Assembly: GCA_907163345.1 (NCBI GenBank)
Contig: CAJQUN010000036.1
Span: forward strand, 2,852,001-2,916,000
DNA from: Haberlea rhodopensis
Taxonomy: Eukaryota; Streptophyta; Magnoliopsida; Lamiales; Gesneriaceae
DNA: 64,000 nt
Direction: 5' to 3'
Position 1 is the stretch's first letter; each line of letters begins with the position of its first letter. Positions 44,766 to 58,012 of this stretch are shown here, one piece after another. Under the pieces are notes generated by a model. The model did not search any database. It was not told the origin of the DNA and was given only the letters and a program-made list of their open reading frames with translations. Both the position numbers and the translations under genes were made by a program.

Positions 44766-46080
44766 ATGATGTGATTAGTGGGAAACGATAGAATAAATTA
44801 ATTATTGTGCTCTAATTACATGTGATGTAATTAGTACAATTACATATGATGTAATTGTTTAGTTTAATGTTTAATTACATATGTTGTGATGGCATGATGG
44901 ATGATTACGGGCCTTGACCAATGTGTTTAGGTGAATGTTTAGGTTTTTATTGTTTCATTATTATTGTGATTTTTGGTTATCGGGCCTACGAGCCTGCTCT
45001 CTCTATTTTCTGATGTATCCCACCCCGGATTTGTATCCCTATTCTCTTGTTTGCACGATTTAAATGTAAAATCTTTAGAATTAGTGGGAGATCAAGATTG
45101 AAGACGGAGCACCAAGATCAAGACTTGTATGATGGAAACAAAATGTAATAGGATTACATTGCATACATGCATCACCTTAGACAGACTTGTGATCCACGTA
45201 TGGCTCATGTGGATCAATTAGGAAAAGGTCGTAATCGTCCATATTTATTTTTATTATGCATGTGATGTATGATAAATGTTTGTTTGTATGTTTTATTAGT
45301 ACATATGACTGCATGAATAAAACATAGTTGCATGAATCCGGCAAACAAACAAACAAGCACTTGATGAGATTTTAAAATAGAGTTAAATCCCTCTTTTGAA
45401 TATGATTCAAAATTTTAAATATCAAATTGATAAGGGGAGCTCAAAAGGGTTTGTTGCTTCCTGTCTTCAATCAACAGTTAAGCCATGAGACGCTACTTGT
45501 GTCATATTGTCTTACTCACCCACGTGGAGGGCATCTGACATGGGAAAGCTGTGTGTTTAACTGCCACTTAAATAAGGGTGCGGTTAGGTTAACCTTCTAG
45601 ATTACTCACCCACGTGGGGTCTTTTGGGCGTGACATTTCCATCCGTGGATGGGTTAGTTTGACGTGAGAAGGCATAATTGTCCTGCCCACGTACGGTTAT
45701 GCCAATCGCGAGACAAATATCTTGGGGGGTTGCATATGATGCAATTGTGATCTACCTTTAGTATCATGAAGCCGGTGAGCCCACGTCCGGGGTTTTCATG
45801 AGCTAGTTGGACTCCAAGCCCACTAAGAAAATATGATTTCCGTTCATTTGTCATGAGGGTGATGAATTCGAAAAATTTAGTGGGAGCATTCAATAACTAA
45901 AGTCCATAATTTTTGAATTAATTAATAATCAGACGGTTTGCATGTATTTTCTGTTTATTCTCAGTATTGTGATTGCCGTGAATCCGATTGCATCAATTCT
46001 CGATACAAACAAAGTAACCGCACCAAATTATTCTGATTGACTATTAATTTTAAAATAGTGCTCGCTTATAAAAGGTTGCT

Positions 46081-46700
46081 ATATACCCTTGGTGGGAGCC
46101 TCCTGTTGAAGTGTCTCCCCGTTCGTCTCATGAAGAGATCGCCACACTTGAGAAGTGGTGGGACGATAATCTCTCGGCTAGGTGCTATATGATAGCATCA
46201 ATGTCACCAATGAGTTTCAACACAGATATGAGAAACTCGTTCACATTACTGATATTTTCCAACACCTACAAATGTTGTTTGGTGAACGGACACGATTACT
46301 GAAACTCGTGACTTCAAAAGAGCTATTTTCATTTCACATGCAAGATGGGGCTTCGGTCTATGAGCATGGTGTAAGAAAAATATCTCTTCTTGATAAATTG
46401 GAAATCTGAATGTGACAAATTCTCATTAACTGGCTGTAGATTTGATCTTATAGTCAAAATGTTGGAAACTCAAGTATCCTTGATTCAAAGAAGAAACGTG
46501 TTCTTCTTGTTGAATCTTCTACAATTGGTGGGAATGATTCAAGGATAAAGTAGAGGAAGGGAAATAGTTATCAACCTCAAAAGACGAAAAAGCATATAGT
46601 AGCAACTAAGAAAGGAGAGGCATCTATGTTTTCACTGCTGGTCACTGGCGCAAAATTGTAAAGAATACCTAGACTAGAAGCGTTCTAGAAAGGGTATGTT
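46081..46700 (+). pseudogene. J gag remnant
   Basis: WWDDNLSARCYMIASM, NEFQHRYEKLVHITDIFQHL and FHMQDGASVYEHGVRKISLL follow the copia gag (UBN2/Retrotran_gag) pattern but lie in two frames joined by a shift near 46200, with later stops. A zinc-knuckle region follows in degraded form. Confidence 0.75.
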
Positions 46701-47543
46701 ATATATTAAAATTAAATGTTTCTATTGGTTCTACTTCTTTGGTATATGATGCCAGTTGTGCTCGCATTTTTGCAAAGAGTTGCATGTGATGTGAAGAAGT
46801 AGAGAGCCATAGGAAGGTGAAACCTACCTGAGGCTAAGCATTGTAGCAAGAGTTGTTGCAAAGGCTGTTTGAAACATTTATTTAATATAAAATCTTGAAC
46901 TGGTTAGGAACTGGTTTGAGCAATCATTTATTTGTTCTAGATTTAATAATGAACATTGTTCCTATTTTGATAGAGAATGATATTCTTTTAAATATGCGAA
47001 TGTGATTTGCAGTATTTTTAAGAATGCATGTTTTATTGAATTTGGTGAACTTATGAATGATTAGTATGATTATATTCAAAGAATATAAAAAGAATGATAA
47101 CTTAAATCCAACATATATTTAGCATGTGCTGAATGTCCATTGAATTTGATTCATATGGACGTATGTGGAGCACTAAATGTTAGTGCAAGATGATGTTGAG
47201 TTATCTTAAAGAGGATGTGATTCTCTCCCAGTAACTCTCTAAAGTTACATATTGGTTGAACATAATTCATACAAATGCAGTGACCAAAACTCTATATACG
47301 ATATGGACTGAAAAATAATCCAAATTTTTATTTTGAGATTGTTCTGCTTATGTGAAGCAGCCAGTGAGAGATGGGTTGGATAGTTGATCCATCTTATGTT
47401 ATTTTGTGGAAATTTATATTATCAATTGCAGGCAAAGAGTTTGCTTCGCAAGTGCAGTCTTTCTAGAGAAAATGTTTCTATTAGAAAGGAATGATAATAT
47501 AATATAACTTGAAAGGGTTCAAGAACCACAAACCATTAGAAAA
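46701..47543 (+). pseudogene. J protease/integrase region, unreadable
   Basis: Expected place of protease and integrase. A possible LNLIHMDVCG-type motif (PLNLIHMDVCGAL, about 47134-47172) corresponds to the start of the integrase core. Otherwise stops occur in all frames. Confidence 0.5.
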
Positions 47544-48300
47544 GTGAAAACGGCGAAATTAATTGAGTTAATCATAACCTTTGATTTACACACACCAAGG
47601 AGATTTGAAAATGTTTCAAGAGCTCCTGATAGAATGAATATACTCCTTGAAAGTAGTCAAGAAATAGACCATGGATATGATCCTTGGACTTTCAAGGAGG
47701 CGATGTCAGATATTGATTCGGGACATTGGCAAGATGCCATGAAAGCTGAAATGGACTCCATGTACTCCAATAAGGTATGGGCCTTAGTAGATCATCTTTG
47801 GGAATTGTTCACATTGGCTGCATGGATTTACAAGTGAAAGCTTGGAGTGGATGGGAAGGTAGTGACCTTCAAAGCTTGACTGGTGAGAAACGGTTATTCT
47901 CATAGGCAAAGAGTTGTTTATGAGAAAATTTTCATCGGTTATGATGCTATAGTCTATTTAGATTTTATTAGTTATATCTTTATATTATGAATATGAGATA
48001 TGAGTAATGGATGTGAACACAACATTTCTCAGTGGTGGCATTGAGGTAGAAATGTAGAAGCCAAATGTGTTTACAACTTCTTGGAGTGAGAAAAATATTT
48101 TCAAACTCCAGAGGTCCATTTATGGGCCTAAGAAGGCATCCAGAAGTTTGAACTTCCGTTTTGATAACATCATCGAAGTGTTTGGTTTTGTTAAAAATCC
48201 GGAATTGACATGTGTATGCAAAAGGGTTAGTGGGAGCATGGTTACATTTGTGATGCTTTAAGTCGATTATATCATACTCATTGTGAATGGTATTGGATTA
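47544..48300 (+). pseudogene. J reverse transcriptase remnant
   Basis: DPWTFKEAMSDIDSGHWQDA then MKAEMDSMYSNKVWALVD is the start of copia RT (family pattern W..AM..E..SL..N.TW.LV). Then a decayed RLVAKGY-type segment and IFKLQRSIYGPKKASRS, matching the KLQKSLYGLKQASR motif. Several stops. Confidence 0.75.
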
Positions 48301-48769
48301 ATCAATTAAAGCAAGATTATCTACTAATTTCTCCATGTAAGATTGGGAGAAGCGTCATACGTGCTTAGCATAAGGATCTATAGGGATAGATCTAAAGGAT
48401 GCTTGAGATATCTCAATATACGTACATAAACACTGTGCTAAAAGGGTTTAGCATAGAATAGTCGAAAATTGAGTTACTTCATAATATGTCATAGTATTCA
48501 TCTCTCGAGTCAATGGGTTTTAAGATTGATGAGGAGAGAGAAAAGATGACATTGGTACCTTATATTTCTACTTTTAATAGCATAATGTATGCGATGTTAT
48601 GTACTTGGCCTGATGTATGTTCTTAGTGTAATGAGCAAACATCAGACAGATCCCGGTGAAGATCACTGGAAAATTGTGAAAATAATCCTCAAGTGCTTAT
48701 GAAGAACTTAGGATATGTTCATGGTTTTTGGATCTGAAAGTGGAGAAATAAAAGTTGAAGGCTAAGCTG

Positions 48770-49175
48770 ATACTGGTTTTTCAGTCGGATGTAGATGATA
48801 CCATATGAATGTTCGGATTTGTATTTAAGCTTAATGATGATGATGTCTCTTGGAAATGTTCCAAGCAAGACACCACATTGGATTCCACCAGTGAAGCTGA
48901 ATACATTGCAGCATACGATGCAGCAAAGAGGCAATTTGGATAAGAAATTTCATCCAAGAGTTGGATGTCATTTCTAGTGCAGTTGACACAGACTCTGTGT
49001 ACTGTGACAACATTTGAGCTATTATGAATAGCCAAGATCTCATCAGGATCCAAAATATATTGAGAAAATACTATCTAATGAAAGAGATGGTAGACGCGAC
49101 ATTATTATCGAGAGAATCGCTTCAACAGAAAAATATAGTGAATCCACTGACAAAGCATTTACAATGATTGGTGTC
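48770..49175 (+). pseudogene. J RNase H remnant
   Basis: TTLDSTSEAEYIAAYDAAKR (about 48870-48930) matches the copia RNase H STTEAEYIA motif; a decayed VYCDN-type segment follows. A minus-strand frame across this stretch is a shadow. Confidence 0.7.
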
Positions 49176-50585
49176 TGTTAGACATCTTGGGAAGATGGTC
49201 TTAAGACACATGAGTAGTTGGCTTTGGGAAAGTGAAAGATATTGTTGTCATACATGATTAAGTAAATCAATAGTTGATTGATTGTACTTATAATCTTATT
49301 ATGACAAATCTTTGTTTGAATATTAATATATATGGCACTTCTTCATCTGTTTACCCATACATCTTGATGTATTGATGAAGTCCTTGAAGTTGCTATAGTC
49401 CATAGAATGTGGTTACGCATATGATGGTGACCATGAAATACATTCTCGACTGCGATTTCTAAATGTTCCTGGTCGATGAGCCTTCGAGAATGGGATATCG
49501 ATATATGCTCGTTAGAGACTGGTATTCATGATGTGTCTAGTGTAGTGCGCCGCGTTTCATCAGCGTTTGGCTTGGAGAAGTCAGCACACATGAATAGGTG
49601 CTCATTAGGAATGAGTTCACTGAACGACCCTACTCGGAATTCTATATGTGGTTATCATTTGTCGAGTATAGAATTCATAGTCATAGTTGTGCACCATTAC
49701 TCCTCATGACCCGAGGCGTCATTGAGGTCTTGACAGATAGCTGTTTACTTTGATTTAATGACTGATCATATGCGGGTCATAAAGTTGTTATTTTGGGTAT
49801 TCAGTGATGCTGTCAGAGGCCTATGATTGTCGTTGGGGATTCACCACTGGTCTTGATGAACCAGGATGTCTTATGTGTTTTTCTATATATGATTCGAGGA
49901 ATCTCTGGCCAGAGTGGGTAGTGCTTGTTAAAAATGGGTTTTTCGTATACACACACAAGGAATCATATAACGTGAAACAAATACATAGTTATTGAAATCA
50001 TAATGGGTCTCGATCAACCAATGCCCTTGATTCAGTCGGGACATATTGAGTGAAAGGAATGTACTGCACGCTAACTATGGCTGACAGGTTCTCGTACGTT
50101 GCTAGTCATTTGTATCTAGGTCTTCGTGAAGCGCAGATGCTAGGCGCTACCCATGATCGGTAGGTTGTTGCTGGAATTATATTTCGGCCATTGTCTATTA
50201 AAGGAGTTTAATTGACAATGGGGTATTCAGGGTAAGCCCAAAGAAGTTGTTTGACTTCTAAAATCACAAAGGTTGTGATCCTACTGCTATGATACACTTG
50301 AGCCTCGCTGAGTCACAATCAACCGGACGCCGATCTATCGATGAGAAATGAGACTTAAATGTTAAGTGCTCATATTGAGTGATTTAGAAGAGATGGATTT
50401 AATTTTTGAATGCTCCTCAATTTAGTGGAGTTTCTATATTTGAAAATGTTTCATTTATAGAAAGTTCTAAAATTAAAACGTTTGATATATTTATGTCTCA
50501 TAATTATGTACATTAGTAGTACATCAAGTTATTCAATTGGATTGAGTTACTTGGATTACGAGTTTGTAGTTTTGTTTGGCTTTTG
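49176..50585 (+). mobile_element. J 3' untranslated region
   Basis: About 1.4 kb between RNase H and the polypurine tract, without recognisable coding. Short frames here have no motif. Confidence 0.6.
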
Positions 50586-50599
50586 GGCAAGTGGGAGAT
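50586..50599 (+). promoter_or_regulatory. Polypurine tract of J
   Basis: GGCAAGTGGGAGAT just before the 3' LTR. Confidence 0.8.
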
Positions 50600-50991
50600 T
50601 GTTAGCATAAATGCCCTACAAGCCAAATGTTGGCCCGATTGGCTTTATATTAACCCTGGCCCAGTTAGCTGATTACAACTATAAATATGACATATGTATC
50701 TAGGGTTAAAGAGAAGTCACTCTCAATTGATTCCAATCACTCTCATTGAAATGCTAACACCACACTAGCACTGGTGTCGAGCTTGTAGATCTGGTCAGGT
50801 TGATTGGACTCGAGGATCACCGCCATCAGATTGATTTCGCTGTTAACGGTAATCTCTTTTCATGCATTATATTGGATATATTTGCATGTTAATATATGAA
50901 TCAGGCGCGATTTTTTGGCCCTGGGTCAGATATGTTTATTGTATTATTTTCGCTGCGTTTGGATCTGACGCCGGGGTACGGAAACCCAACA
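50600..50991 (+). repeat. 3' LTR of J
   Basis: 392 bp, close copy of 43396-43787. Confidence 0.95.
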
Positions 50992-52137
50992 AGATTATCG
51001 ATAGTTGGTTCATTGCACATCACACCTCCTGGTTTTCATCGACAGGGGGAGACACCTATGGTATGTCGACTCAACATAGCGTTACATGGCCTTAAACAAG
51101 CCTCACGTAGCTGGTTTCAAAAAAATTCCATAGCTATATGGCTCTCGACAATCTAAAGCTGACTATTTAGTATTTACAAACATCTCTGGCAGCTCCTTCA
51201 CAGCCGTACTCATCTATGTATATGACATGATTATAACTTATAATGATGACAAAGCGATAGTTGCACTTAAAGAGTCTCTTTGCACCATATTCCGCATTAA
51301 GGATCTTGGACAATTACGCTTTCTTGGGGTTGAAATTGCACGTTCTTCTAATGTATTTCTATATCTCAGCGAAAATATACCCTTGATATCTTGGATGAGG
51401 CAAACTTACTTGGAGTTAAACCACTGCTCACACCTATGGAAGAGAATGTCAAACACCTACCCGCCAAAGGAGAACCATTGAAGAACCCATCACATAGAAG
51501 ATTGGTGGGACGACTCATCTACCTTACCATACAATGAGTCAGTTTATGTAAGAGCCCAGAAAGCCTCACTTAGATGCTGTCCACCATCTCTTAAGATACC
51601 TTAAAAGTACACCTGGACAGGGATTAGACTTTCTAGCCGAAGGAGATTTGTCAATAAAAAGGATATTGTGACACAGGTTGGGCCCGATGTTCTATCAGAG
51701 ACGATATGTGACTGGTTATTGCATATTTCTTTGAGAAGCTCTTATTTCATGGCGTACCAAGAAACAAACGATGGTGTCAAGGTCCTCGGCATAATCCGAG
51801 TATTGAGCCATTGCCTCTATCACATGTGAACTTACCTGGCTCGAGTTTTTGTTAGATGACTTACTAATTGAAAAGCAACCTGCTAAACTATTCTTTGATA
51901 GCCAAGAAGCACTTCACATCGCTGGTAACCCAATGTGCCATGAACAGACCAAACATATAGAGATTTATTGTCATGTTATTCGAGAACGAATTCATTTGTG
52001 TGCCATAGTGGCTGCACATGTTCCATCGGCTAGTCAGCTTGCGGATTTGTTCACAAAGCCGCTCAGTTCATCAAATTTTCATTCACTTCTTGACAAGTTT
52101 GGCGTCATTGACATACACGCTTCAACTTGAGGGGGAA
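50992..52137 (+). pseudogene. Copia K: RT and RNase H
   Basis: PPGFHRQGETPMVCRLN and LHGLKQASRSWFQ (about 51025-51125) are RT. LIYVYDMIITYND has Tyr in place of the first Asp of YVDD. FRIKDLGQLRFLGVEIARS and RLVGRLIYLT follow. RNase H includes FFDSQEALHIAGNPMCHEQT then KHIEI, and ends SQLADLFTKPLSSSNFHSLL then DKFGVIDIH. Stops and frameshifts separate the blocks. Protease and integrase are missing between here and the gag part at 43019-43395. Confidence 0.85.
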
Positions 52138-52335
52138 TATTAAGAAAATGAAAAAGAATCTCCATGATTCCAGAACCAAAGACCGCCACGCATCGTGTAT
52201 CAGCATTTGATTGATTTTGTGCATATATTTTCCTAGAATAGGTTAAGCCAAGATTGTATAAATGTTTGCTTTATTTGTAAGAGGATTAACTTTTGCATAT
52301 ACAAGAAAATTTACCCAAATTACTTGTGTTCTCAC
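52138..52335 (+). repeat. Probable 3' LTR of copia K
   Basis: Follows the purine tract TTGAGGGGGAATAT. It starts TATTAAG (TG decayed to TA), has GTATAAATG near 52257 and ends ...GTTCTCACA. The boundary is approximate. Confidence 0.55.
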
Positions 52336-52640
52336 ATTACATTACCAATATAATTATAATGTTTAACTGAATTTTTTCACGACTTTTCAAAAGTAGTGTA
52401 TCATTATTTATGATTAACCAAAAAAATAGTATTTTTAACTTGTTAAATATTTTTGTCGCATAAATTTCTGACATGATTTGACATTTACATGAATATATTT
52501 TTTTTAGCGAAAACAAAACCAAACATGCAATTTTTTCCCCTTTATTTAGTGTCATTTTACGGTGCACTGCACAAAGTATTGCAATTGAATTTTTTTATTT
52601 TTATTTCCAAAATGCAATTGAGTTTCAGGGTTCTAATTAA
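52336..52640. other. AT-rich spacer
   Basis: Nothing recognised. Confidence 0.6.
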
Positions 52641-53035
52641 GTTACGCTAAATTACAAAAAATAGATCCGTTAAATAGTGTTTTTTTGTAATAATAATCCC
52701 AAAATTTGTTATTTATCACATAAATTATTATTTAATAAAAATATTTCAATATCACTTTTCTGCTTAAAAAAAATAGAACGAACGTGCGACATACAAATGT
52801 CTGTTAAAAACAGAACTCCTTATGTCAGCACATGTCTTACACTGTCTTAAGTGTAAGACATATGCCGATTCCGTTTGGTTTTAACGGAAAAATGGTCATT
52901 GTATTTTTTTTTTTTGTTGGAAAACAATCATTTTTGTGGGACTATATTTATTTAGTCCTAAAAATTTGGGACTATTATTGTAGAGAACTCTATTTAACAG
53001 AATCATTGTTGTAATTTAACCTTCAAGTTATTTAA
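52641..53035. mobile_element. Foldback (MITE-like) element with central hairpin
   Basis: Long imperfect inverted repeat. The outer AAATTACAA..TTAAATAG of the left arm matches the reverse complement of CTATTTAACAG..TTGTAATTT on the right, and internal segments also pair. The centre is a perfect 12 bp stem ATGTCTTACACT / AGTGTAAGACAT (52832-52843, 52850-52861) with a 6-base loop. No coding capacity. Confidence 0.65.
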
Positions 53036-55109
53036 CGTCCGCGACAAATAAAACACATTTCCAAAAATTGTCACAACAGTACACACAAATTTTGGAATGG
53101 TACATTTTTATTTTCTTGCTTTTATTTAAGTTTTTTTTTTTTTGCTTTTTGGCTCATTTAATATATTCAAGAAATTAGGTAAGAGTTTATTGTGAAAACT
53201 GTGGCACATAATTCGCCGAAAATTTCTGGTGTGCGTAGTTACCGTTCAATTTTCAATCCGTTTTATTCTATATGCACATATACACATCAAATTTTAATAT
53301 AATACACATCAAATTTTAATATAAAATAAAATTCTAAGCACAAATTTAATTACATTGCAACAATATTTTTCAATCAAATATTTTGTTTGAGTTTTTAATT
53401 TCATTATATTTTATTTTCTATAAGATATGCATACATTATATGGAGATCGATATTTTGAAAGAAAAAAAATTGATATATACTAGAGATCAGAAGTAGTTAA
53501 TATAAAGGCCTCACATTAGTTGTACACTAGTCATCCTTTACACGCTTTGCATGTACAATATATATATTTTTTTTAAAACTAAGGTGGTCATTGTAAATTC
53601 ATTTTTTAATTGGTTTTTGGGATGTAATATTTTTTTTCAAATTGATTTTATAGTTTAATACACTCACATATATTTGTTTGATTTTATTGTGGTTATCCAA
53701 ATTAGCAGGGGCATTGTGGCTATTTAGCACATTTGACATCTTTGTTATTTGACAATACATGTGAGGATATTATGGTAACTTCACTTTATGTCATATCACT
53801 AACACTCTCATATATTATATATAGTACATATATAATTCGATTGCAATATGTACATTTTCTTAAAAAAAAAAAGAATTATTTGTACAGTTGTTGTGGAATG
53901 TGTTAAATCTTTGTTTCATTAAATGTTCAACAAATCTCACATGGGATGCTATTAAATTCGATTTTAAGGGTCGTATATTAGCAGTGTCGTGAATAATGTT
54001 AAATTTCACAAGATTGTGTCTAATAATCTTTCGGACAACACGTTTGACATAGCACGATAGATATACTTTGCTAAAAAAATTTGATATTGGGATCGAATCA
54101 CATATTCGATTTCCAATAATCAGAGGGATGATTTTTTAGGAAGATTATGGGGATTTGTTGTGAAAAATGTCGAGAATTTGATCATCCAAATTCACCAATA
54201 AGATCTGCATCTTTTACTGAAAAAAAAGGAGAAATAATAATTACACAATGATTTAACGTTAAAAACTCCCACTTCAGGAGAAAAACCACAATGTCCAAAG
54301 AAGAAAATACAATATATGAAAAATTATTACAACACATAATTTCTCTCATTTCCCCAAACATAGCCACAAAGCTTTCCCCACTAGCCACACTTTATAACTA
54401 ACATATCTTTCATTTACAAGAAGACCACTTAATAAATCTTTTTCTGATGTGGTAGTTCAGTCAAAGTTGCAACCGCATAGCACACTAAGAATTTTACAAG
54501 AATCTAAAGCAAGAGAGGAATTTTCTTAAAACCAAAAGTTCATAGACAAGCTATTGACTGGTGCACTTAAAACAGAAGGATCAGACCTCTTTTTATAACA
54601 AAGGAGTTGCCCCAATTTAATTTCCCACCCGATAAATGTGAACAATACCTTTCAAACAATAATTTTAGTCGGTAAGTTTTCAAGTTGTGGTTTTAATCAA
54701 TTATGTTGATCATTGCTTTCATTTTTATTCTTTTTTTTTTTTTAACCATAGTGCTAATATAGTGTCGACGACAGAAATTGATGATGTAGCATTAAAATTA
54801 GTTGATATTATTAAAAATCAAAATGATCTCCCTATTACTTTATAATTTTAAAAATCATGTTGCACTATATTATTTATTATGTGATGATCCGGTCCTACTC
54901 ATGCGTTTATTATCACATTGTGATGGTATATTCCTAACTGTAGCAATGGTCTATCCAATATCGGCCGATTGGATTTAGTAAGAGGGTAACAAAGCAGTAG
55001 GGGTATTTTATTTTATTAGAAAGAAGGCCTTTTAGGCCCGCTAGCTAGGTCTTGGCTTGAGCGGTACCTCATAGGTATACTGCTGGACATGGAGGCCGGT
55101 GGATCGATC
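53036..55109. other. AT-rich intergenic region
   Basis: No gene recognised. A possible degraded LTR start TGTGATGATCCGG lies at 54882. Short frames (for example 54182-54388 minus) have no recognisable motif. Confidence 0.5.
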
Positions 55110-56556
55110 GGCGGGTTCTCACTTTGGCTTCAAGTGTTTAATTATCACACAATAATTATGTTTACGTACACAACGGAAGATTATTTTGTCAATAGGTGGC
55201 CCAAAATTTTTCCGATTATATATATATATATATATATATATATAATGTTAATACTGAAAATATGTATTTCTAGTTTGCATTATCACACAACCATCGTTTA
55301 ACATCAATATAGTTTCAATAGTACGACAATACGTCAGCATACAAAATACTCGGGGCATTCCCTGGTGAATAAACATAGGTTTTAAAAGTTTGTTAATAAC
55401 ATACTGGGAACCCGACTCGATAACATCAACCTGAGCTCGCTCACGGAGCTCTGGTACTCCTAGATGCTTCCTCGTGAGCATCTGGCATCAATCCACCTGC
55501 AATGCCTGTCATGTCCATACAACAAATACACGACAACCCTCGCGAAGGAGGTCAGTAACTCCAGTACGAGAAATAGGTAAAATCACAATGAATGACAAAG
55601 TATCATGCGATGCATGCCGTGCATGAATGCAAATGCATATGAGGGGTATCAAATCTCCAATATCAAGATCCGGGAGTCCAAGGGAAAGATCATCAATCAA
55701 CATCAAGCTCGAGCTAGGGCGTCGACATGCTCGTCGCTACGACATCTCTCTCAGTCGAGCCATCAACGATCCATCATCCCTTGTGTATGCGGGCGACGTT
55801 AGCACACTCGTCGCTACGGCATCTCTCATCTCACTCTCTCCACCGGGCCATCGACGCGCCCATCATCCCAGACACGCATCACATATACCAAAGAAATGAT
55901 ATAGGTATCAACGAAAGAATCGATAGGATCAACATGATGTACTCAATGTTCATGTGTGTCAATGCATCATGCAATATCATTTTCACATGTGATGCAACTC
56001 AATATATCATGTCATCATATATCATGCAGTTCAATTTATCATGCAATACCATTTGCAGTCCAACATGTCATATAGTCACATATGTAGCAAGTAATGACAA
56101 GTAAATCATACCCGGGGAATCTACTAACCTGGTCATTTAAATTCCAAATATGACCCTAAGTGTTCAAGTGGTGCATTAAATCAAATTTAAGTTCTAAGCA
56201 TTGACCCTTAGCAATTTCCTTAAATTTCCAACCTGACCCTTTTTCGTATAAAAATCATAATAAATTCATATGACATCCATATGATTTGAGGCCAGTGGGA
56301 AAATAACGAGTTCATATTTTATGATGTCAAGCTGGTTCATCGATCTAAAAGAAGTTTGAACTCTAAAACGTAACATTTAAAAATCTGTTTTCCAGCTTGA
56401 GCAGCTCTAGTAAAAACGACATAACTTTTTCGTTTTAAATTTAAATTGAGTGATTCTAGTGGCAAATGACAGCCAACTTGAAGCACTACAATTCTTATTT
56501 CTTGACATTTTATGGAATTCCAAGCCAAACATGCTCAGGAATCCTAAGAACACACT
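55110..56556 (-). repeat. 3' LTR of element M (left part, inverted relative of D)
   Basis: Reverse-complement similarity to 28900-30190 of the D LTR, including the GC-rich two-copy repeat (GACGAGCGTG on the complement), the tail equivalent to ATACATATTTTCACTATT, and GAAAAATTTT near 55200. The outer edge (about 55110) is approximate because the terminal bases have decayed. Solo LTR L interrupts it at 56557; ACACT is duplicated at 56552 and 59242. Confidence 0.8.
55217..55244. repeat. (TA)n microsatellite
   Basis: Uninterrupted TA run of about 14 units inside the M LTR. Confidence 0.95.
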
Positions 56557-56886
56557 TGTGATGACCTGAGACTAGGGATGTTAATCCCGGAGTGTTAATA
56601 ACCTCTAAAGTTGTTTTACGTGGCGATTTGGAGTTTAATCGCGGTGTTGGGCCTTCTGGGCTCGTTTATTTGAGTAGTTGGGATCGTTGGATCCCGAGGT
56701 TGAGATTGTATTCTCATTACGGTGTAAAATCTAAGAGTTGGGTTGTTGAAGTGTCTCGGAATCTCGGGTGCTTAGTGTGGGACCGGTAGGGGGTTTTTGA
56801 GTTAGAGAGAGAATTTTTGAAAACAGATGATTTTTAATGAATCATGATGTATTTGTGGGGCTATTAGTATTTCGGGGTATTTTTGC

Positions 56887-56894
56887 TATAAATA
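56887..56894 (+). promoter_or_regulatory. TATA box in LTR L
   Basis: TATAAATA, 330 bp into the LTR, just before the GC-rich leader. Confidence 0.6.
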
Positions 56895-57798
56895 CCAGTT
56901 GAACCCGAGATTTTAATTATTGGAACCATTTTTTCCCCACCTTCCCTCTCTCTCCTCGCCGCGCGATTTTTCCCGTCTGCCCCAGCCACCGCCCGCAAAA
57001 GCGGTGCGCCCGCCACCGTCCGGCCGCCGTTCGGCGCGTCCGACCTACCGGTGGCTTCGTCTCGTCCAGGCGCTCCTTTCTACACCATCAATTCGAAGTT
57101 TGGTCGCGTTTCTCGTTCGGATTTTGGCAGAATGCGTCGATCCCCAAAAGCTAGGGTTCTTCGATTTCGGTCGATTTTCCTTCCGATTTTCGATTGGGTA
57201 ACCTCCTTTACCTCTTTTTCATGCTTATCGTGTTTTTCCATGCCATTTTGTGTTCAATTAGTTCGAATTCTTGCTGTTGGTGTGAGGATTGGTTCGAATT
57301 TTTGGATGTGTGCGTGAAGTGGGTTCGAAAATTGGGGTTTTTGGCAGAGGTGTGGCGATTCTTGTTATGGGTCGTTTATTACATGTTTTAGATGTATTAT
57401 GATGCTTAATTGTGTTCGAATTTAGGGCTTTGAGTTCGAATTTTGGGGGTTTTGGCATGTGGGGCGATTATTCATGTTGTTGATTGATTAATTCATGTTT
57501 TAGATGAATTATGGTGTTTAATTGGGTTCGAATTGTGTTGTGAAGGTTCGAAAATTTATGGGGAGCTCTTGAGCAATTTTCGTTGATGTCTCATTCGATT
57601 TTCCCTCCCTGCATGTACTCTACCCCGGGTCCTTGAAATGGTTAATTGTCGTGTGTTGACAATATTTTTGAGGGTTATGGGTGTGCTTGAGCATGGGTTT
57701 CATGTTCGTAAATAATTGTGAATTATTTATCGTGTTAGCACATCGTTCCTCGGAGCATGGAACTCGAGCAAGGTTTGGCTCGGACTTCGGAGATTAAG

Positions 57799-57813
57799 GT
57801 ACGTGTGACGTAC
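57799..57813. promoter_or_regulatory. ACGT dyad / donor-like motif in LTR L
   Basis: GTACGT-N3-ACGTAC after TTAAG, as in the other large LTRs. Confidence 0.5.
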
Positions 57814-58012
57814 GAGCATTACTTTATATAAGAGCATTTGTGAAATGCATAATGTATTTTGATTGCATTGATGGTTGTGCGTATGGTTATATATATGTGT
57901 TGATATAGTTATGGAACGACCCAACCTTGACATCGCCGCCATAAGCGTGCGTGATACTAGAGTATTATGACCTTATAAGAGATATGGGGTACTGGGTTTA
58001 TATGACTATTGT

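Larger units (their letters stand above)
43396..50991 (+). mobile_element. Element J: Ty1/copia retrotransposon
   Basis: 7596 bp with LTRs 43396-43787 and 50600-50991, an iMet primer site at 43789 and a polypurine tract before 50600. The flanks are GGATT and AGATT, a target duplication with one G-to-A change. About ten differences separate the two 392 bp LTRs by eye, mostly transitions. The order gag, integrase (unreadable), RT, RNase H marks Ty1/copia. All coding blocks carry many stops. The 5' leader is long (about 2.3 kb before gag). Confidence 0.9.

Noticed and set aside
54182..54388. Minus-strand 68-codon frame in the spacer
   Set aside because: No motif, AT-rich, isolated.
55089..55301. 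Frame beginning MEAGGSIGGF near the M LTR edge
   Set aside because: Runs through the (TA)n microsatellite and degraded LTR sequence.
56920..57201. 93-codon Pro/Arg-rich frame in LTR L
   Set aside because: Lies in the GC-rich leader of a solo LTR and two overlapping frames are equally open; no homology recognised.
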